A stretch of 64,000 nt of DNA from Atriophallophorus winterbourni (GCA_013407085.1 JACCGJ010010860.1:1-64000), one strand, 5' to 3'; shown: positions 43,904 through 58,200, counted from the first letter of the stretch. A program made the numbers and translations. The notes: generated from the sequence alone by a model not told the origin.

Positions 43904-44802
43904 ATAATAACATCAGGATCTGAATGTGCTTGAAGCAATGCAGGAATGGAAAGCAAGTTACGCTTGTATGCCACTCTTGGTTTAAGTTACATTTTCCTGA
44001 TCGACCATAATTCAACCAAGATAAGTAGGCGAAATCAATATGAAATTTTACAATCACGTTACACGTAATGCAGTCTCTTAATTGGATTCCTTGTGAAATT
44101 TACATATTGCTCACCGCATAAATTTGCGACCTAGAAAACCGGGTTTTACTTAAGAGACGACTACGTAATTGCACGTAACGACCAGTTCCTTTGAAGTTAC
44201 TTTTTGATAGTTTCGTGGCTTTATAAATGCAAAGAACATATTATTCACTCTCTTGTTTCCTGAATTTAATGGACGCAGTTTCATGTTCTTTTACGTGATC
44301 TTGATATTTGATAGCAACAGATTGTTGAATTGTTTAGAATTGGAATTTATAGCCCTTCATAGTTCTATTTGTTCAACCCAAAGCAATATTGCCACATAAT
44401 GTGCTGAAAAATTGAAATTTTTGTTTAATTTCAAATTTCTTTGTCAACAGTTTTATATTACCCCCAAAAATATCGAATATGTAGAGCTTCGTGAAGCTTT
44501 CATATATTTTATTTAACTTGACTTGGGATTTCACATTTTTAGCTACCAACTTGGGAAACGGTATCAAGCCGTCATCCCAAACGATTCATCAAAATTTTTA
44601 TTGTGAAAATTTACGGAAGATTGATTGTGGATATCGTTGTTGTTTGCTGTGTAAACCCATCCATTCATATTGGGGATTAACGTCAGCAGGACTATTCATG
44701 CCCGAATAATCTCAAACCAGTATCCCATCTTACCACAACCGCTGATGAATGATGTGATGTTTTCGACTGAGACAACTTGATTTCAAAAACGCACTGATGT
44801 AG
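43904..44802. other. Unassigned stretch
   Basis: AT-rich; the openings at 44373-44567 and 44491-44709 show no family signature. Confidence 0.3.
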
Positions 44803-44940
44803 AAGTTGAGTTGGACCATCGCGTTTGAGTTCGAACCAGATAGAGCAGATGTAGTTAATTACTTCACTCGATCGGTTCACGATAATTCGGACACGTTTGA
44901 ACAATTTTACGTGAACAAGCAGGTGAATCATTCGAACCAG
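44803..44940 (+). other. Candidate isolated exon
   Basis: Forty-six codons read with normal-looking composition (FEPDRADVVNYFTRSVHDNS and onward) and end exactly at a strong splice donor, CCAG|GTGAGT (44937-44946). An AG at 44801-44802 could be the acceptor and would remove the in-frame stop directly before it, but the pyrimidine tract is poor. No family recognised and no partner exon found. A 103-codon minus-strand frame overlaps it, so at most one of the two is real. Confidence 0.22.
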
Positions 44941-45364
44941 GTGAGTACTGAGAAAATGAGGGCTCAAAACCATGAGGACCTTATAAATAGTTTGGAGAAT
45001 CATCGATAATAATTCCAGTGCAATTCAGACTAAGTATTAGGTTGGAACAACACTATGCCACGTGTCTCTGGTGTAAGTAATTTGTTTCGAATGCGAAAGT
45101 GTCGATGATACTCGATTCAACATTAATCATTTCCCCATGTTTCACAACCACTTATACATTGTGTGTAAGTCACACTGAGTTCAACATTCCCAAAGTAAAT
45201 CTGGTTAACCCGAGAATTCCACAGCACACGGAAACGCTAATACTTCAAAAGCGTTTATCACGCACATGACATAGAACATCATAACACATCCACCTTATAG
45301 AGAAAATGTCACCTAACCACAACTTTGTTCTCAGAATGTATGTACAGGCTGTCGTTCTGACCTG

Positions 45365-45560
45365 ATATGGCAATTGATTTTCTGGAAACCTGTTCTTTTA
45401 AGCCCACGTTTCGTCCTTCTCGTTCGACCACACTTGATTTGGTTTGATAGCTGATGTTGTTCAATCTCCTGATGCTTATGATAATGTTGTCTCTCGAAAC
45501 TCTGAATTACTACGGGTTCACGATTCTCTTGGGTGTATACGATCCACTCAAAATTTCAAG
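45365..45560 (+). mobile_element. Possible LINE endonuclease fragment
   Basis: The plus strand reads DFLETCSFKPTFRPSRSTTLDLV at about 45372-45445, matching the segment of CR1-like endonucleases between GDFN and SDH (a PTR-x-x-STLDLV block). Downstream sequence fits only with frame changes. It is a short isolated piece. Confidence 0.4.
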
Positions 45561-48371
45561 TAGCATTTGACATAATCATTCTGCAACATCTTGATGAAAG
45601 CAAACATTTAAAGGCCCTGGTTTTTTGGTGTCTGCGCCGTATACAGGTAACCAACGGTTGTTCCCTTACACTGTTTCGTTTATCATTAATGGCAATTCAA
45701 ACGGCAATTCAACCTCCACTGTCCTTTCAAACGGCTGTTGTCAACATTAATGATCAATCAGCATAAAAAGTGGTCAGATTTGATGACCCATACATAAAAT
45801 TAGGTTTCGAGTATTCAAGAAAACATAATTTTGTTTATAAGTTGGACATCAATATCATTGTTTGGTATAAATCCAAACGCTTGGCACGCAATTCTTTACT
45901 AATTTTGGTTTTTCGCTCGATCCGGTTAATAGTAAATTTAAAATGAAATGTTTCCCTTTTGAGTAGAAACAAAGTTTAGTGGTAAAAAAGGAAATCACCC
46001 GTTCGACGAATAAGCACATATCTCACCAAATATTGATACTAATACAAGTTCAGTACTTTCAATATATTTTCATTGTAAGATATTCAATTTTTATTCTTCA
46101 TGTACATAAAACTGTTACCAAACATTGAGGATACGTGTTCCCGAAATAAATACTTATAAGTTCATGAGAAATTGGCATTTGTGTGAACTGCCTAAAGAAA
46201 ATCAAAGAAACGTGCATTTCAAAATGTTCATTTGAATGCATTCCCATCACACGAACGTGAATTTCATTGATGAAGAACGTTTCATGTATCATCAGCAAAC
46301 GCGAACATCGAAAACGATTCACTCGTTTGATCCTCCACCGTATACCAAGTGGGTTGATCAATTTACTAACCAGATTGAACGTAGAATGACATTTTCAATA
46401 TCAAATGTTTCATTTAGTGTATGAAATCGGTTGAGGTATACATATTAATAATCAAAATTTAATCTTGCATTTTGGTAGAAAACACAGCTCAAAGATGTTT
46501 TATAAAAAAATATTATGCTGAAATTCATCAGGTCTAGTTTCCTCTACTAATCACAAGAAACGGTATTGTTGAACGCGAAACAGATAAATGGAATTTAAGA
46601 TTCAATAGCGGTTGTCTTTATCCTGTTGAATTTCATGTATACCCTTTAGCAACTGAAGTTAAATTAAATTGGAAGTTATACTTTCGCATAATTGGTAATC
46701 ATACCTATGATATAGAGAAAAATATATTATATATCTTGAATCTGAAATGGAATTAGGAATGTTAACGAACTCAGCCGACCTAGGTTATTTTGGAAATGAC
46801 ATTTTAAAATTGATCCATGAGGTGAACAGCCTAACGCCACGACGCACCACCCTTTGTTTGCGAAATCGGCAACCTTATCTCTTGATGATCCAAATGGCGG
46901 GTTGTCATGACGACAGTGTTACGACAACAGCAATTGATCGCCGATTGTTCGGTGGACTGAGTTCGACGATGACACGTAGGTTGCCACTTCATGACACTCA
47001 CTAAAACGGCTGGGTCACATTGATTGTTCTTTCGATGTTTTGTGGTTGCTATGTTGTTAGCTCATGTATAGGGATTCACGTTCTATTCCGTGACAAATTA
47101 TCTGTCTCCGATATTGTGGGAATCAAGATTTGAAACATTCACCGCTTTGAGTTTTTATCCAATTCAACTAGGCTTCATGCATCAATGCAGAGGAAAGATT
47201 TTAATTCGCAATTGCAATCAACCTTGTTCTGAAATTTTCCGCGAAGTGCTCCAAAACTAAATGTGTAATACGGTCTGTTATTTGTTATTCTAAGATTTTG
47301 CGAGGTAACAACAGCAGACGTTTTAACATCGAGATAGACGCGAGGATGAGATTGACATGAAAAATATTCATTAATCTCTTCGGACTGCCACTATCAAGCT
47401 ATAAGGCATTAGCGTTTCATACCGACATTCTATCGTCATTGGTCGGCGTGTTGGTGATGAGGCTTTTGTAATGTTCCATAAAGAGAAATATTGTGAAAGT
47501 AAACAAAGTCCAATATGCCATGATATCATTCTGATTTATAAAGTTATGCCCACCGTACGATACAGCGCTTGATTCCTGGATGTTTTCATGGATGTTAATT
47601 ATCAGCCTGTACATGTGAATAACGCTCCGTTGTTGTATATAGTGTTGATGTAAACTGTTCGGTTATTAACCATAAATCCTAAAATCCTTAATTCCGCAGT
47701 GGACAAAAATCTTACTCAAACATGAGACAACCATTCACATTTTGATTTAGTTTTCTATCCCATATGATTAGAATTATCGTATTCATATCAAAACGATGCA
47801 TGCCCTGGCACACGATAACTCTGTTCTCACGCGTGGGGTACTTGTTCCGCCCCGAGTAGCGACGGCGGACTCATCACACGTATCCTTTGTGGCAAACTTG
47901 GACGTCGGTGAATTGAAACCACGTGATTTATCGTTCCCGGAAACGTCAAAAATGACAAATAACTTCCCAGGAATCCAAATGACATTGCTTATTAGTAAAG
48001 TGTCAAGTATTAACATAACAGATGGGGTTTCCTTGTAAGAAATAGATGCACCATATGCAACGAAACCCCAAACATGCTGTTCAATATTGTTTAGCATTTC
48101 ACCGCTCAGGACATTCACTTAGGAAATCTAAAGTCGTGTCTTGTTACTGACAGCACATTATTTCGATTGCACTTAGAAAAGTAAAATTACCGTGAAATAT
48201 TAACCGGTATCACTAAACATGATACTTTTTATAACGGATCCTAAGTTTATTCTTCGAATGAGTAGATAACTCGAGAAAATCTGTAGCGAATCCATCATTT
48301 AATCATCATGTCAGAAGCAATGTTGAAGTTGATATGAAATTGAAATTCCATTCTGACAATCTCAATTGATA
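45561..48371. other. Unassigned stretch
   Basis: Two openings are mildly protein-like but unidentified: 46747-47004 (plus, starts with ATG, 85 codons) and 47783-48118, which is open on both strands. No domain could be named and no convincing splice frame is seen. Confidence 0.3.
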
Positions 48372-48454
48372 AACGAGAACCACGTTGTTCAAATATAAAA
48401 TCACAAAGTGATTCCTGGCCAAGTAGTAATTAGGTGGATGTGAGCACCAAAATA
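48372..48454 (-). repeat. Hammerhead-bearing repeat, rearranged fragment (copy F)
   Basis: On the minus strand 48422-48372 reads CTTGGCCAGGAATCAC, then GTGATTTTATATTTGAACAACGTGGTTC-like sequence, matching copy A at 10374-10420. Directly next to it, on the plus strand, GGATGTGAGCACCAAAATAC (48436-48455) matches the end segment of the unit in the opposite direction. The ribozyme part is missing. This is an inverted junction of two partial units. Confidence 0.5.
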
Positions 48455-48784
48455 CACCACTATTAATTCTCAGACAACACAACCTGTTAAAGGAATCCGA
48501 CGAAATAGAATTTCGCGCTGCAATTTAGTGATCAAAAGTAACACCAACCTGGGTTCAAGAAAAACCACATGCTGCAGGTTAAACTTACTTAACTGATGGA
48601 ATCTTTCAACAATTAACATCTTTTTTCAAAGTCACTAATTCAATTATTGAATTAAAGGAATATAGAAGTTTTGTAAACAAATTTGAAGTCCTGTCACAAT
48701 TAATATTGTTCTATCACATGATCATTTACTAACAATACTCATGTGATCACTGCGAATCGGCTTGCTTGATTCAAAACTTATCTG

Positions 48785-49873
48785 TCTAAACTCAAAGCGA
48801 CACTCAGAATAGAAGGAGAAATGTCCCGAAAAGTTTAAGCCATGAGCGTAGTCCCACAAGGTTCAGTACTTGGCCCAATACTGTTCCTAATATTTATAAA
48901 TAATCTACCGCAATTTCTGCGATGTAAAATCGTTCCTTTGGCAGATGTAAAATTTTGAATGAATGTCAAATTTAAATAAGCTCCACCAAAACAAGCCGCA
49001 CTTCAATTTTCGCAAGTGAAAAATGTTACATGTTGTAAAACCCCTTCTAGGCCACATACGTACATGGCATAAGTAACATGAGTTATATACATCAGAGAAA
49101 GATCTTGGTACCCCTGGTATGCGAAAGTTTTAAAAACATTCTGCATAGCGAGGCAGACTATAAGCGTGTATAAAGCATATCCAGCCACACGTTTTGGCAT
49201 TAGTACTCTATACTATATACTAGACTATACAGCACAAGCATGGCACCATGATTTGTAATAGACATCTCTATAGTCGAAATATTTATCTGGAGACTACTAA
49301 AGTGGTAACCGAGTTGCATAATCTACCTTTGGCTAGACTCTGATTGCGCACTTACAAGCGCGGGTGCATCCGAGGTGATTAGTATTGTTTGGAATATTTG
49401 TAGCTTGGGTCGTTGTTTTAGCATCCGAGGTGACCTAATTTTGACATAACGAATAATGCATATGGCGTTCAATCCACTCAGCTACCACTTTAAAATTTGT
49501 TCAGTTCTCCTGAAACGCATTCACAATCTCACAGTTCGCTCTAAACGGTTGCCCGAAATTATATTTAGTATGTGTAAGCATTCTCAGCAACAATTTTCCG
49601 CCAGATATCGTGTCTTTACCAAAAGATATGATCTTCACGGAAAAGTTAAGAAATTTAATGATGAATAATTCAGAGTTCGCTCCCGTTTTGGACAGCCATT
49701 TGAAAACTTAATATTACCCAAACATACATACATACATACCAAACTTGTAATTATGATTACTCTTCCTTTGAACCACATGAATCGAAGCATTACAGTTACA
49801 TAAATCAAAAGTTTATAAGTATAACCTACGGTATTGTATATCATTTTTTATAACTATAAATCATGAAAATTGT
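48785..49873 (+). mobile_element. CR1-like retrotransposon 3' part, second copy of the 40.5 kb family
   Basis: The plus strand reads SVVPQGSVLGPILFLIFINNLP (48848-48912, RT motif B) and then LADV where FADDV is expected. Thumb fragments follow, then the stretch 49440-49668, which is open for 70 codons. The 3' UTR matches that of 40480-41512 (CCCAAACATA, a CTTTGAA-x-CACATG segment, ACTATAAATCATGAA). A (CATA)n run at 49723-49739 lies inside the UTR. Many stops; dead. Confidence 0.75.
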
Positions 49874-50420
49874 GTATTACTCGCATGAAAAAGAATAAAA
49901 CACAGGCCTATCTTGCACCGGCAAATATCGTTAACCCAACGTTGTCCTGAAATAATCGATGCCGGTTGTCACCTTGATCTGATTTATCAATTGAGTTCGT
50001 AACAGCCGGTTCACTTCAATCCTTGCAACGTTATTACCGTTTGACCAACCTGGCAAACTGCATTACGTTAACTGGCGGCTGATGCTTTTTCCGAAGATGT
50101 TTCTCTGGCCTCGTTATCATGCAATCATGGTGGATTTGCGATTGATGTCGTCGGGTCGTTTTAGAGCTTCTTGCTATTGTGTTATGACAGCGGGTGGGTA
50201 ACTGCATACCACCTGAGAGCTCGTGATTAGCACTTTTCGTTAATGCGCTTGACACGATTAAAACAATGCAACATTGTGTACAATTCTGACACTGTATTAA
50301 AAATCGAGTGACCGGATTTTATCTCTAATAGACGATGAATGAAATCAACAAGGTTCACGGTTGCAGAGATCGAGGGTTTTGTCATGAATGTCGGCAACAC
50401 AATATATTTCACATTTCAAG
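49874..50420. other. Unassigned stretch
   Basis: No feature assigned. The part at 50030-50260 is GC-richer and open on the minus strand for 73 codons without a motif. Confidence 0.3.
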
Positions 50421-50660
50421 TGTGTTGAGGGCTTGACCCGGAATTCCCTCATGATTCAACAGTTCAACGTCGTGTTACGTTGTCAAACCGTATACCACAA
50501 TGGTTGCAAAATTTGACACGTTATCACCCTGACTTATTTACTAAAGTTAGAGTATTTTAAGATTCACTGAAGCGAACCATTACTGATTGGACTTTATGGC
50601 TGCAAACACTCGGAAACCTGCTGAGGAATATAATTGCGAGGAATGTGAGCACCAAAGTAT
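50421..50660 (+). repeat. Hammerhead-bearing repeat, copy E (full length, diverged)
   Basis: The copy follows A from GAGGGCTTGACCCGGAATTCC (50428-50448) to the end segment GGAATGTGAGCACCAAAGTAT (50640-50660). In place of the core it has TTATGGCTGCAAACACTCGGAAACC: the AAACA loop and GAAAC can still be seen, but box 1 is destroyed. Confidence 0.55.
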
Positions 50661-51599
50661 GATGTACATACATGTTTACAGCGATCGATGTGTATCTATA
50701 TACATAATGATCCAGGTTTTCCGCCCGTTTAAAATTAAAATAAACTCATTATTACAATTACATTATAATGACATTTACAGATGCATTGCAATAATTTTAT
50801 AATATGTGATGTATTGTGCACGACTAGAAAAGAATTTTTATGTTTGAACGTTTTGGCGATAATTTGCCTCGCCAGTATTTGACATTCAATTACGCTCTGA
50901 TGCAAATAAAATGTTATCCAACATGTATAAATCAATACGTTGGGAATATATTGAAAATATTAAAAACTTTCATGCACACGATAGAGCCATGAAAAATGGA
51001 CTTGAACCATACTGCCGAAAAAGCCAAATTCTCGAAAAACCGAAAAAATCCAAAACTTTTAGAGCTTAGTCTGCGTGTAAAGTCTGTAACTTAGATTATA
51101 TTGATTTGTCTATTGTGCCTGAAAAAGAGTGAACCACAAACGAATACGTACAGCTGCATGCGACATGTGCTTGTCCAATAAATCATAATATTTTGAAGTC
51201 AACCTTTTACATCCGAATGAGGGCTGACAGAATGAAAATGTGAAGGTCCCGGTGATACGGGTCGCATCAACTCTCACAAACGAAAAAATGAATTCTTTTT
51301 TCTGTGAAAGTAATGTTGATTTGAATAATCTGCACTTGTATGCATTTACATCATATACATTCATGCAGGTTTTTGCTTAAATTGCCGAGGTGCAGAATAT
51401 AACTAATGAATTTGATTTAAAATTAAAATTACATGTATTTATCAACGGTCGGGTCAAACACGAAACATTTGACGAAATACAACGGAATAACTAAAATAAT
51501 GTCTTGAAATAAATGGTTGAAACAATCAATGAAGTTTCTCTACAAACTTATGAAAAATTTGATTATGAAGACAGCTAGCGCGTCTGAATATGACCAACT
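50661..51599. other. Unassigned stretch
   Basis: AT-rich; nothing recognised. Confidence 0.35.
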
Positions 51600-52200
51600 T
51601 CAATTACCTATAATGCACGGCTAAAATATTTTATAAATACCGTTGTAGCAAAGCTAAATTCCGTCACCATAATGCTAATTTCCCCCAGCTGCAAGCTTAA
51701 ATTCCTCAGGGAGTGACTTGTCAATACTCATTACTATATGATATATCTAGCAAAAATGAGTGATGTAGATATTGCTAACATTTGGTGACAGAGATTTGAA
51801 CTGCTTTGTTATACATATGTTCACAATATTGAATTGACATGGGTGACTCGATGGCAGGCTCATTAAAACTGATTACATTTCTACTATAGGACTCGACAAG
51901 ATTACTCATTCAAATATTCATGTAACATTCGCGACTAGATTGGATTGCGAACCCTGACAGTACGCATGAAAAATACAATGGTTTCACGGCTTCTCTGGAG
52001 ATGGATAAATTGTGCCTACAGCCTGCCAATTTTCACCAAGCTCGCGCTCTAATTCATATAGTCTGAGGCGATTTGGCTCAACAAAATTAATCAGATCGAA
52101 ACCCATTCGTAAGGAAACGATCCTAGGTATCACCATCGAGACTCGAATCACCTCTGCTTCTCGATGAAAACTTTAAAACGTTGGTGGATTAGGTATTGAG
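51600..52200 (+). mobile_element. Possible frameshifted reverse transcriptase fragment
   Basis: Near 51703-51750 an IPQGVT segment is followed, after a one-base shift, by a Y-x-IYLAKMSD-like segment, which resembles RT motif B (PQG-x-x-LSP-x-LY-x-I). Around 51785-51800 a GDRDLNCF segment might be the remains of motif C. The agreement is weak and I could not name a clade. Confidence 0.28.
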
Positions 52201-54984
52201 TACCACCAAACTCTCCATTTTAAAACTGTTTTGTTTCTAGTTTGAATATAAAGTATATATAAAGTGTATCTTCTGACTGAATTCGAGTGACGATTGCATA
52301 ATCAATTAACTTGCACCTCATCCACTTCCTCAATTGCAGATAATCGAAGACTGGTAGAACATGTGGATTGGCTCCAGCTGTCTCTAATTACAGATTTTGT
52401 TCGTCCATGTTACATGACAAATATGATTACCGTAAAGTATCAATTAAGTCTAAAGTTTTCGAGATCATTAAAATCATTTCCTTTTAAAACCTCCTGAAGC
52501 AATACACTTTTAACCGAGTCCCAGAGAAATCATTAATATTATATTTGTTACTAACTTCCTATTCGAGTGTTATGTAATCGTTGAAACTTGCCGTCGATTG
52601 CTCTGAAAACATTTGCATCACGTGCAGGACGTTAATTCATCTGGGAGCTAGATTATTTATACTGGATGGAAACGAGGCAATTGGTTATCAAATTTCCTGT
52701 ACGAGTTTGTCAATCACGTTTCAAACTGTGCACCGTTATATTCGTTTTCAATGTTCAAGATTTAGGCCAAACATTCGAGTGAGCTATAGGTATAAATTTC
52801 TAATTAATGAACGCTTCAGTCAGTCATGAGCAGGATTTTTAAAATTTATGTTGTCTATGTTCATTGTTCTCGATTTGTCCGATAACTCTTTCGTACACAA
52901 CACCTTTAACTGTTGGTGTTGAGTGAGTGTTTGTTGAGTTTTTAAATGATTCACATATTGTGTCCCGCTGCTGCGTGAATTAAGAAAAGTACGCGTTATA
53001 CTTTCTTCTCGGTTTAGTCTGCGTTATTGCTGGTAACATCGTAAGATTAACATGAACATTACTTATGCTTTCCAGCAATATTGAGCCTTTCAAATCTGAT
53101 GGGAAGGAGTAATTTTGGGTAGCTTTCTAATTGTCCTATCAGCAACCATTGAATTGTATATTCTCGAACTAATCCCAAAACATTGTTTCGGATTTTTTTA
53201 AAATACAGTACCTGATCTGTCTATTCATTGAAACTGGGCTTTCCTTTTGGGACATAGTCTGTACTTTCGTGTTTTTTAGCCGATTTAGTTTACTAAGGTT
53301 AAACTTTGTCAACCTGGATGGGTAAGACCGCGATTGCTTCCGCACATCACAATGAATGCGTCATATAATCAAAAATGATGAAAATTACTCTTACGTTTTA
53401 TATCTCTGGTGAAGTATGACACTGCACTAATTCCAGTGCTGTTACTTGGAGATTAAATCATATTGAGAAATAATACTTGCTCTTGGTTGCATTCATTGAG
53501 TCGTTTGGTTGTAAAAGGGAAAGCTTTCTATCATCCGGCAGAATAATCGCTCGCGTGATTTTTGAGGGTAATTACATTTACCCTGAAGATAGAAACGTCA
53601 AAAACACTCGGTAAAAATGAGCTGAATCGAGTGGATATTTCCAGTTTTGTCAGGCTTCTGTTATAGACATTGATTATAGTGGATATGTGGTCAACCACTC
53701 TGTTACTCCAGTCAAAATATCTTCTACTTTCAAGCTGGAACACGGTATCAGAAACAGTTATTCAACGGAGACGTTCGTTGTAATTGACAGTTACTCTAAC
53801 ACCCGTTCCTTAGCAATCCCCCAGAAGAAGAAGCATATTGGAAACACACATTGCACAATTACATTTTGGGGTTAAGCCACCTCCCTGATACGTAGTATGA
53901 TCCATTGAAAGCTGTTTTAACAGAAAAAAATACACAAAAAATTTGTTTTTCGAGCAATGTGCAATAATAAATTAACTGATTCTGGCATTGTGATATGTAA
54001 TTATGTAAAATGTAGTAGATCTACTGGTCAGACTGCCGAGAGCTAGGTATTTGTCCCAGAATACCGTTGCTGAGTTCGTTGCACGAGATAATCAGGTAAC
54101 CGCCCAGGTACATTTGGTTAACTCGGTTAGCACGATAGTTTGAGCTAGCGCATTTTCGGGCATAATACCTTATTCTGGATAATCCATACGTTTTTGTAAT
54201 CCAAACGACAAACTCGTTCGGAATATTCCAGTCTCATCTCAATTCTACGCCGTACATGGGAAATCAATCCATGATTAATTTGGCATTGTGCCCACGCGTA
54301 TCCAGAATTTCATTTAACCTCACTTTGATAATTTGATGTGTGTGATTTTTATCGAATATATTGATGCGTATTATAAATTTTCTTCCATCAATGAGGTCAT
54401 TGCAAAGCTCTTCTGAACACGCATGTTTTGAGTTTTATTAAAGCATTCTACGACCAAAACTAAGTCCGTACAGTTTAATCAATTCCATGTCTGTTCGACC
54501 TGCTCTCTGTGCCATCGATGTTCACTCCATTTTTGTTCGCCTTTAGCTCAAGCTATCGATAATCGAATTGGTCACTCGCTGTTCTTGTTCATACATGCAC
54601 AAAGTTTAATTTCATTCTGAATACAATTCGTAAGTAATAGACGACCGTGAAAGGTGCGTAGCCTGTTCAAAAATGTTATGCGCGAAATCTAGAACTGTAA
54701 CGTGTCATCTGTAAATGTAAGAGGTATAGAATGTAAATCTACTTCAACGAAACTGGATAAACAAAAACTTCTTGAAATCACCGTCAGTTTCGATAAAGAT
54801 CTAGAATGCATATCGCTATCCGCTATTCTTTTTAGTAAGGATGGTTCAGGGGAACGTTAATGATCTTCGCCAAATTCCTGCGGTGGAAAATAGACCGAAT
54901 GCGGATGAGAAACCCACATTAAACACAGTGACAACCGCAAGTTAATCCGTTCTAGAATGCTGAATATACCCTTGATATATCAAA
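52201..54984. other. Unassigned stretch
   Basis: No gene or repeat recognised; the openings at 52294-52497 and 52581-52829 lack motifs. Confidence 0.35.
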
Positions 54985-55230
54985 TAGGAACACATAATCG
55001 GCTAAAATGAAGATTTCGCAGTGATTCGCATGGTCTGGATGATGTAGTACGCACGCCGCCGGCGTGCAACTGATACAATGCAACCGAGTTATGACTATCG
55101 TTGCCAGCGCTGTGGGAGAGATTGTTCCTCCTGAATCGGAATGCTTAGTCATTCCAAAAGCTGTGAACATGAAAATTCATGCGATTGTGATGTACATCCA
55201 TGGTCGACATCGACCGAAGGAGGCGAACAA
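54985..55230 (+). mobile_element. 3' fragment of the Cys/His-finger non-LTR family
   Basis: The plus strand reads C-x2-CGRDCSS-x-IGMLSHSKSCEHEN at about 55094-55175 and then WSTSTEGGEQ (about 55200-55227). This is the same tail as the element at 16540-17690, where WSTSTEGG also follows the finger. The upstream CACGCCGCCGGCGTGCAA region (about 55050-55067) matches the CACGCTGCCGGCGTGTA region at 17500-17516. Only the last 240 bases or so remain. Confidence 0.75.
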
Positions 55231-58200
55231 TCCGTTAACATTATAGAATATATCTCCGACAACAAAATAATTTTACAGAAGCATTACACCCGGAAGCTAT
55301 CAGATAGCTTTGTGGGCAAAAACACTATAATGCTGACTTCATAAATATCCGACACTCTTCAAATCTGATTTCCTATTCTTGCAAAATACTGTGCATCTAC
55401 ACAGTAGACAGTGAAAAATATGTATTAAATGAAACATGATCATCTTTACAGAAACGCTGGTATAACCTCACCAATAATGAGTGAACTAGAACTATCTGCT
55501 ATGTCTATTATTTGCCATGCAAATGGAATCAGAGATGAAGGAGTAACATTGTGTTATATCCAAAACCGTTTAGGTCGTAAGATTAGCAGTTACGACATCG
55601 TATTATGATATACATTATGGTGAGCCCTACGAAGAATATATCTCAGAACTGCCATCTGTACAGGAAATCCGTAATTCAACCCGAACTGATAAAGTTCGCA
55701 TAATAACTTACATATTCACCAGTAGAAATTATAATTATGAATGACTTCAAATTACCAAAAGTTCAGTGGAGTACCATGCATTGACAATGCTCTGTTTAAC
55801 ATGCATTTGTTAAACTGTTAGATTGTATTCCTCTCTATGAACGAAGAGATACAATACTAATAGCGCGGGCCAATGCAAACTACTTTTGGCCTGAAAATTT
55901 CTAGACGAATACTGGAGTTTAATCTGAGAACCTGAACATGACCGAGGGTACTGAATGGAGTTCTTCGGCCGCATCGAATAAAAGTGAAACCAGCTGTTGC
56001 GGTTCAAAACACAAGAGCTGTAATCACAACAACTGCTTCAGAAATTGCCTAAACATTAGCTACTTCTTACTCATCCGACTTAATTCCATAAACAATACTA
56101 ATTCAAAATTCAAATACTTCCACTTCGACCATCTCTGTGCTGCATTAGACGAAATGACAACCTCGTCAGAAGAGAGATGTCTGCATTTAAATTCAGTAAA
56201 ATAAGCTGAAAACATGTTCACTAATCTGTGTGGTAAACGTCACGTAGCATTTGGCAGTAGTATATGAATATTTAGAAACAAGTGCACCAACCTGACGGAA
56301 GAGAGAAACATGTCAAGTATATAGTGCGCCACCATTTCTGGCAAACTTACTTGGACACTCATTCTCAAATCTTTAATTACAATGGGTTTACTTTATAGAT
56401 CTTTCGTCTTCATCTTTCATCTCTTGGCAATAGGTATCCGTTGATTGTTTACTTTATATTTCCTTTGGTATTACCTCATATTTTCTACTGTTCACCCGCT
56501 ATTTTTCCGGAAATAATTTTAATTAGTATTTGTTGTTCAACCGATGTATCACGATCACTTTACACTCTTGCTCAATTCCCTTTGAAGAAATTTTGGAAAA
56601 CTCTCGAAACTACATTTCTCTCTCTTATGATCGACTTAATAATATTATCCCAAATGATAATTTTCAACCACCGCAAGAAAATCTCCTTGAACTTAAGCTT
56701 CATTGAAGACTAGAATAAATTACATAATACTGCTTTCTATAACGTCTTCATATAGGATGTTCTTTATTTGTATGAAGAATAATTTGTAAAAGAGATGGTT
56801 CACTGAACAAATACGATCGAATGTTTCTCGTTGATATTATTTGTACATTTCTGTTAAAATGCTTGTGCGATTTGTACATTATTTGTTGTGATATTTCAAC
56901 ATTAGTCTTAAGTGTGAAACATCTTTAAACATTTCCGAATAAAGACATTTCTTCTTTTCTTCTTCTTCTTCAAATGTGGAATCAGAACGCGTGCTCCACT
57001 GATTTAACAACAATGGAGTCGCCTTGAGCCGATGGAATAACCCTAATTCATTTGAAGCAGTGTGCTCAATTGTTAAAAAAACCAATCTCAAAAAATCCTC
57101 ATTTGCATGAATTTCCATCAAACTCACCCACCTCACGAAAGGTCTCGTTTTGTTTGTACAGTATCAGTACATTCGGGATCCACATACCTTGAACCGGTGG
57201 AGTAACAATAAACAAGTTCAGCTTGTATGCCACTGTCCGATATGCCTGCCACGAACAACATCATACATGTAGATAGGTTAAGCACATCAACTTGAACAAA
57301 AATCATTGTTTGCAGGCATTTATGTTACACACACCTAAGACTTCTTCTGACCAATTCTGATTTTGCGATCAATTAATTATCCAAATATGCCCATTCAACA
57401 AGCTTGCATGAAATTAACTTGGACGCGCCTTCGCCACCGATAAGTTTCTGCAGTCTTTAAAGGCAAGGTGTAATCGAAATTCTCTGCGTATTTTAGTTTA
57501 ATGACATACTGTTTTTCCCATCTAATGGAATTTGTTCATCTTAGGACATCAAGTACCTTGCAACATAAGGGAATAATTAATTTTGTGTTAGGTGCGACTG
57601 TTTGGGTTTTAGTTTATTATTTAGTTAATTTGCCTGGGTATTAACCAGTTATTCTTCGATAAATTTTTCATCGATTTGACTAGGGGTGCTATTTCCATCG
57701 GAGTTGTTCAAGCACCTGTATAATTTTGATACCGAATTATCAGCTCTGTTATCATACTATCATAACGGTATCAAATGGCCACTGTTTATAGTCGTACCAA
57801 AATCTATCGCACGCGTATATTGAGGATAACAGAATGGCCCTAGACGGCGTTCATTAATCGGAACTGCCCTTCCTTTTCCACCAACGCGTCATTGACAACA
57901 AGAAATTCGAAATGTGAAGGAAGAAGTGATGTTTAAAATGAAGTTTCCATGTCAGTTATTTTCAGTACGTCTGTATGCTCATGATTTATGGAGCTCTTGC
58001 GATAGAACAAATGACAGTATAGTTTGTAAACCAAGTATGGTATGGTCTATTAACCAGAATATGTTTCAGTTTAATTAACAAAATCTTGTCTAATCGGATC
58101 TTTGTGTTGTTTCCGTTTTATCGTATTGAGCTGTACGGGACCATGAACCATGACCGATGACCCAATATTTGCCTAAAATTATGCACGCTGAACTTCTAAA

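Noticed and set aside
47783..48118. Overlapping frames on both strands (80 and 111 codons)
   Set aside because: No domain, the minus frame starts at a non-ATG codon, and neither has clear splice sites.
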